Shown here piece by piece: positions 5,501-5,710 of a DNA stretch of 5,710 nt. Location: the NCBI GenBank assembly GCA_031376425.1, contig JANMDR010000049.1, positions 1 through 5,710 on the forward strand, written 5' to 3'. The notes below the pieces were generated by a model that saw nothing but the letters and a program-made list of their open reading frames with translations, was not told where the DNA came from and did no database searches. The DNA is from JANMDR01 sp031376425 (GTDB lineage Bacteria > Pseudomonadota > Gammaproteobacteria > Burkholderiales > Usitatibacteraceae). The position numbers and the translations under genes were made by a program. Every line of letters starts with the position of its first letter. Position 1 is the stretch's first letter.

Positions 5501-5710
5501 CTAAGTTGTGAGGTCTTTAATTTCCGCGCGACAGTTTTTCTTTACCGATTCAATGCCGTTATCGCGGCCAGCTACTGCAGTATACATTTCGCTATTGCCA
5601 ATGATTTGGCCATTGCCGGCCTTTAGTACAAAATAAGGTTGGTCTTTAGCGCTGGTTTTGCGCTCATACATCGCATCATCGGTGCCATTTTTTTTCACGG
5701 ATTCGCAGCC
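5501..5710 (-). CDS. YegP-like DUF1508 tandem-repeat protein, 5' end cut by the window
   Basis: The last 69 codons of a gene that continues past the window edge are present; the stop is TAG 5503-5501. Residues YFVLKAGNGQIIGNSEMY, then GIESVKKN and AEIKDLT, match the DUF1508 repeat of E. coli YegP, a small cytosolic family of unknown function whose members usually hold two such repeats in about 110 residues. The first visible residues, GCESVKKN, repeat the end of the second unit (GIESVKKN), showing that a preceding repeat is being cut off. A GTG at 5698 lies inside that first repeat and should not be taken as the start. The Cys in GCESVKKN replaces the usual Ile. The gene ends in its own strong terminator, so it is probably transcribed separately from the genes below it. 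Confidence 0.92.
   Translation of the reverse strand, partial: GCESVKKNGTDDAMYERKTSAKDQPYFVLKAGNGQIIGNSEMYTAVAGRDNGIESVKKNCRAEIKDLTT

Noticed and set aside
5501..5698. Complete 65-residue gene starting at GTG 5698
   Set aside because: The frame stays open to the window edge, and the residues before the GTG belong to a first DUF1508 repeat, so the gene is cut by the edge.

Overview
The window looks like chromosomal DNA of a Gram-negative proteobacterium, most likely a betaproteobacterium. The main reason is the run aat-bpt-pyrD followed by a solo RnfB-like ferredoxin, a gene set I associate with that class. The secreted proteins have Gram-negative style signal peptides, and PyrD is the membrane-associated class 2 type. 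The lineage is inferred from gene content and was not tested. Every gene I can support is on the minus strand, so the layout is described in transcription order, from high to low coordinates.

5710-5501 is the 3' end of a YegP/DUF1508 tandem-repeat gene, followed by a strong intrinsic terminator (5485-5450). 5435-5079 encodes a small exported protein with eight cysteines in a regular twin-Cys arrangement; no family was recognised. Then come aat (5055-4342), bpt (4338-3571) and pyrD (3574-2558). They are tightly packed: 3 bases between aat and bpt, and an ATGA overlap between bpt and pyrD. An RnfB-like iron-sulfur protein (2548-2018) follows 9 bases later, and then an unrecognised acidic protein (1933-1520). 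A gap of about 440 bases (1519-1077) holds hairpins and a probable dispersed inverted repeat but no convincing gene. The window ends in the first 358 codons of an exported peptide-type ABC transporter substrate-binding protein (1076 to the edge).

Functionally, Aat and Bpt are the two bacterial N-degron transferases. Aat adds Leu or Phe to N-terminal Lys or Arg, and Bpt adds Leu to N-terminal Asp or Glu, so both make primary destabilising residues for ClpS-ClpAP. PyrD catalyses the quinone-linked step of pyrimidine synthesis. It shares the transcript by arrangement, with no evident pathway link. The RnfB-like protein is a multi-cluster electron carrier without a visible partner here.

Most of the window is ordinary housekeeping sequence. 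The parts most worth a second look are the eight-cysteine exported protein, the terminator that abuts its ribosome binding site, and the repeat-flanked acidic protein near 1520-1990. I found no CRISPR array, tRNA, rRNA, transposase or phage gene.
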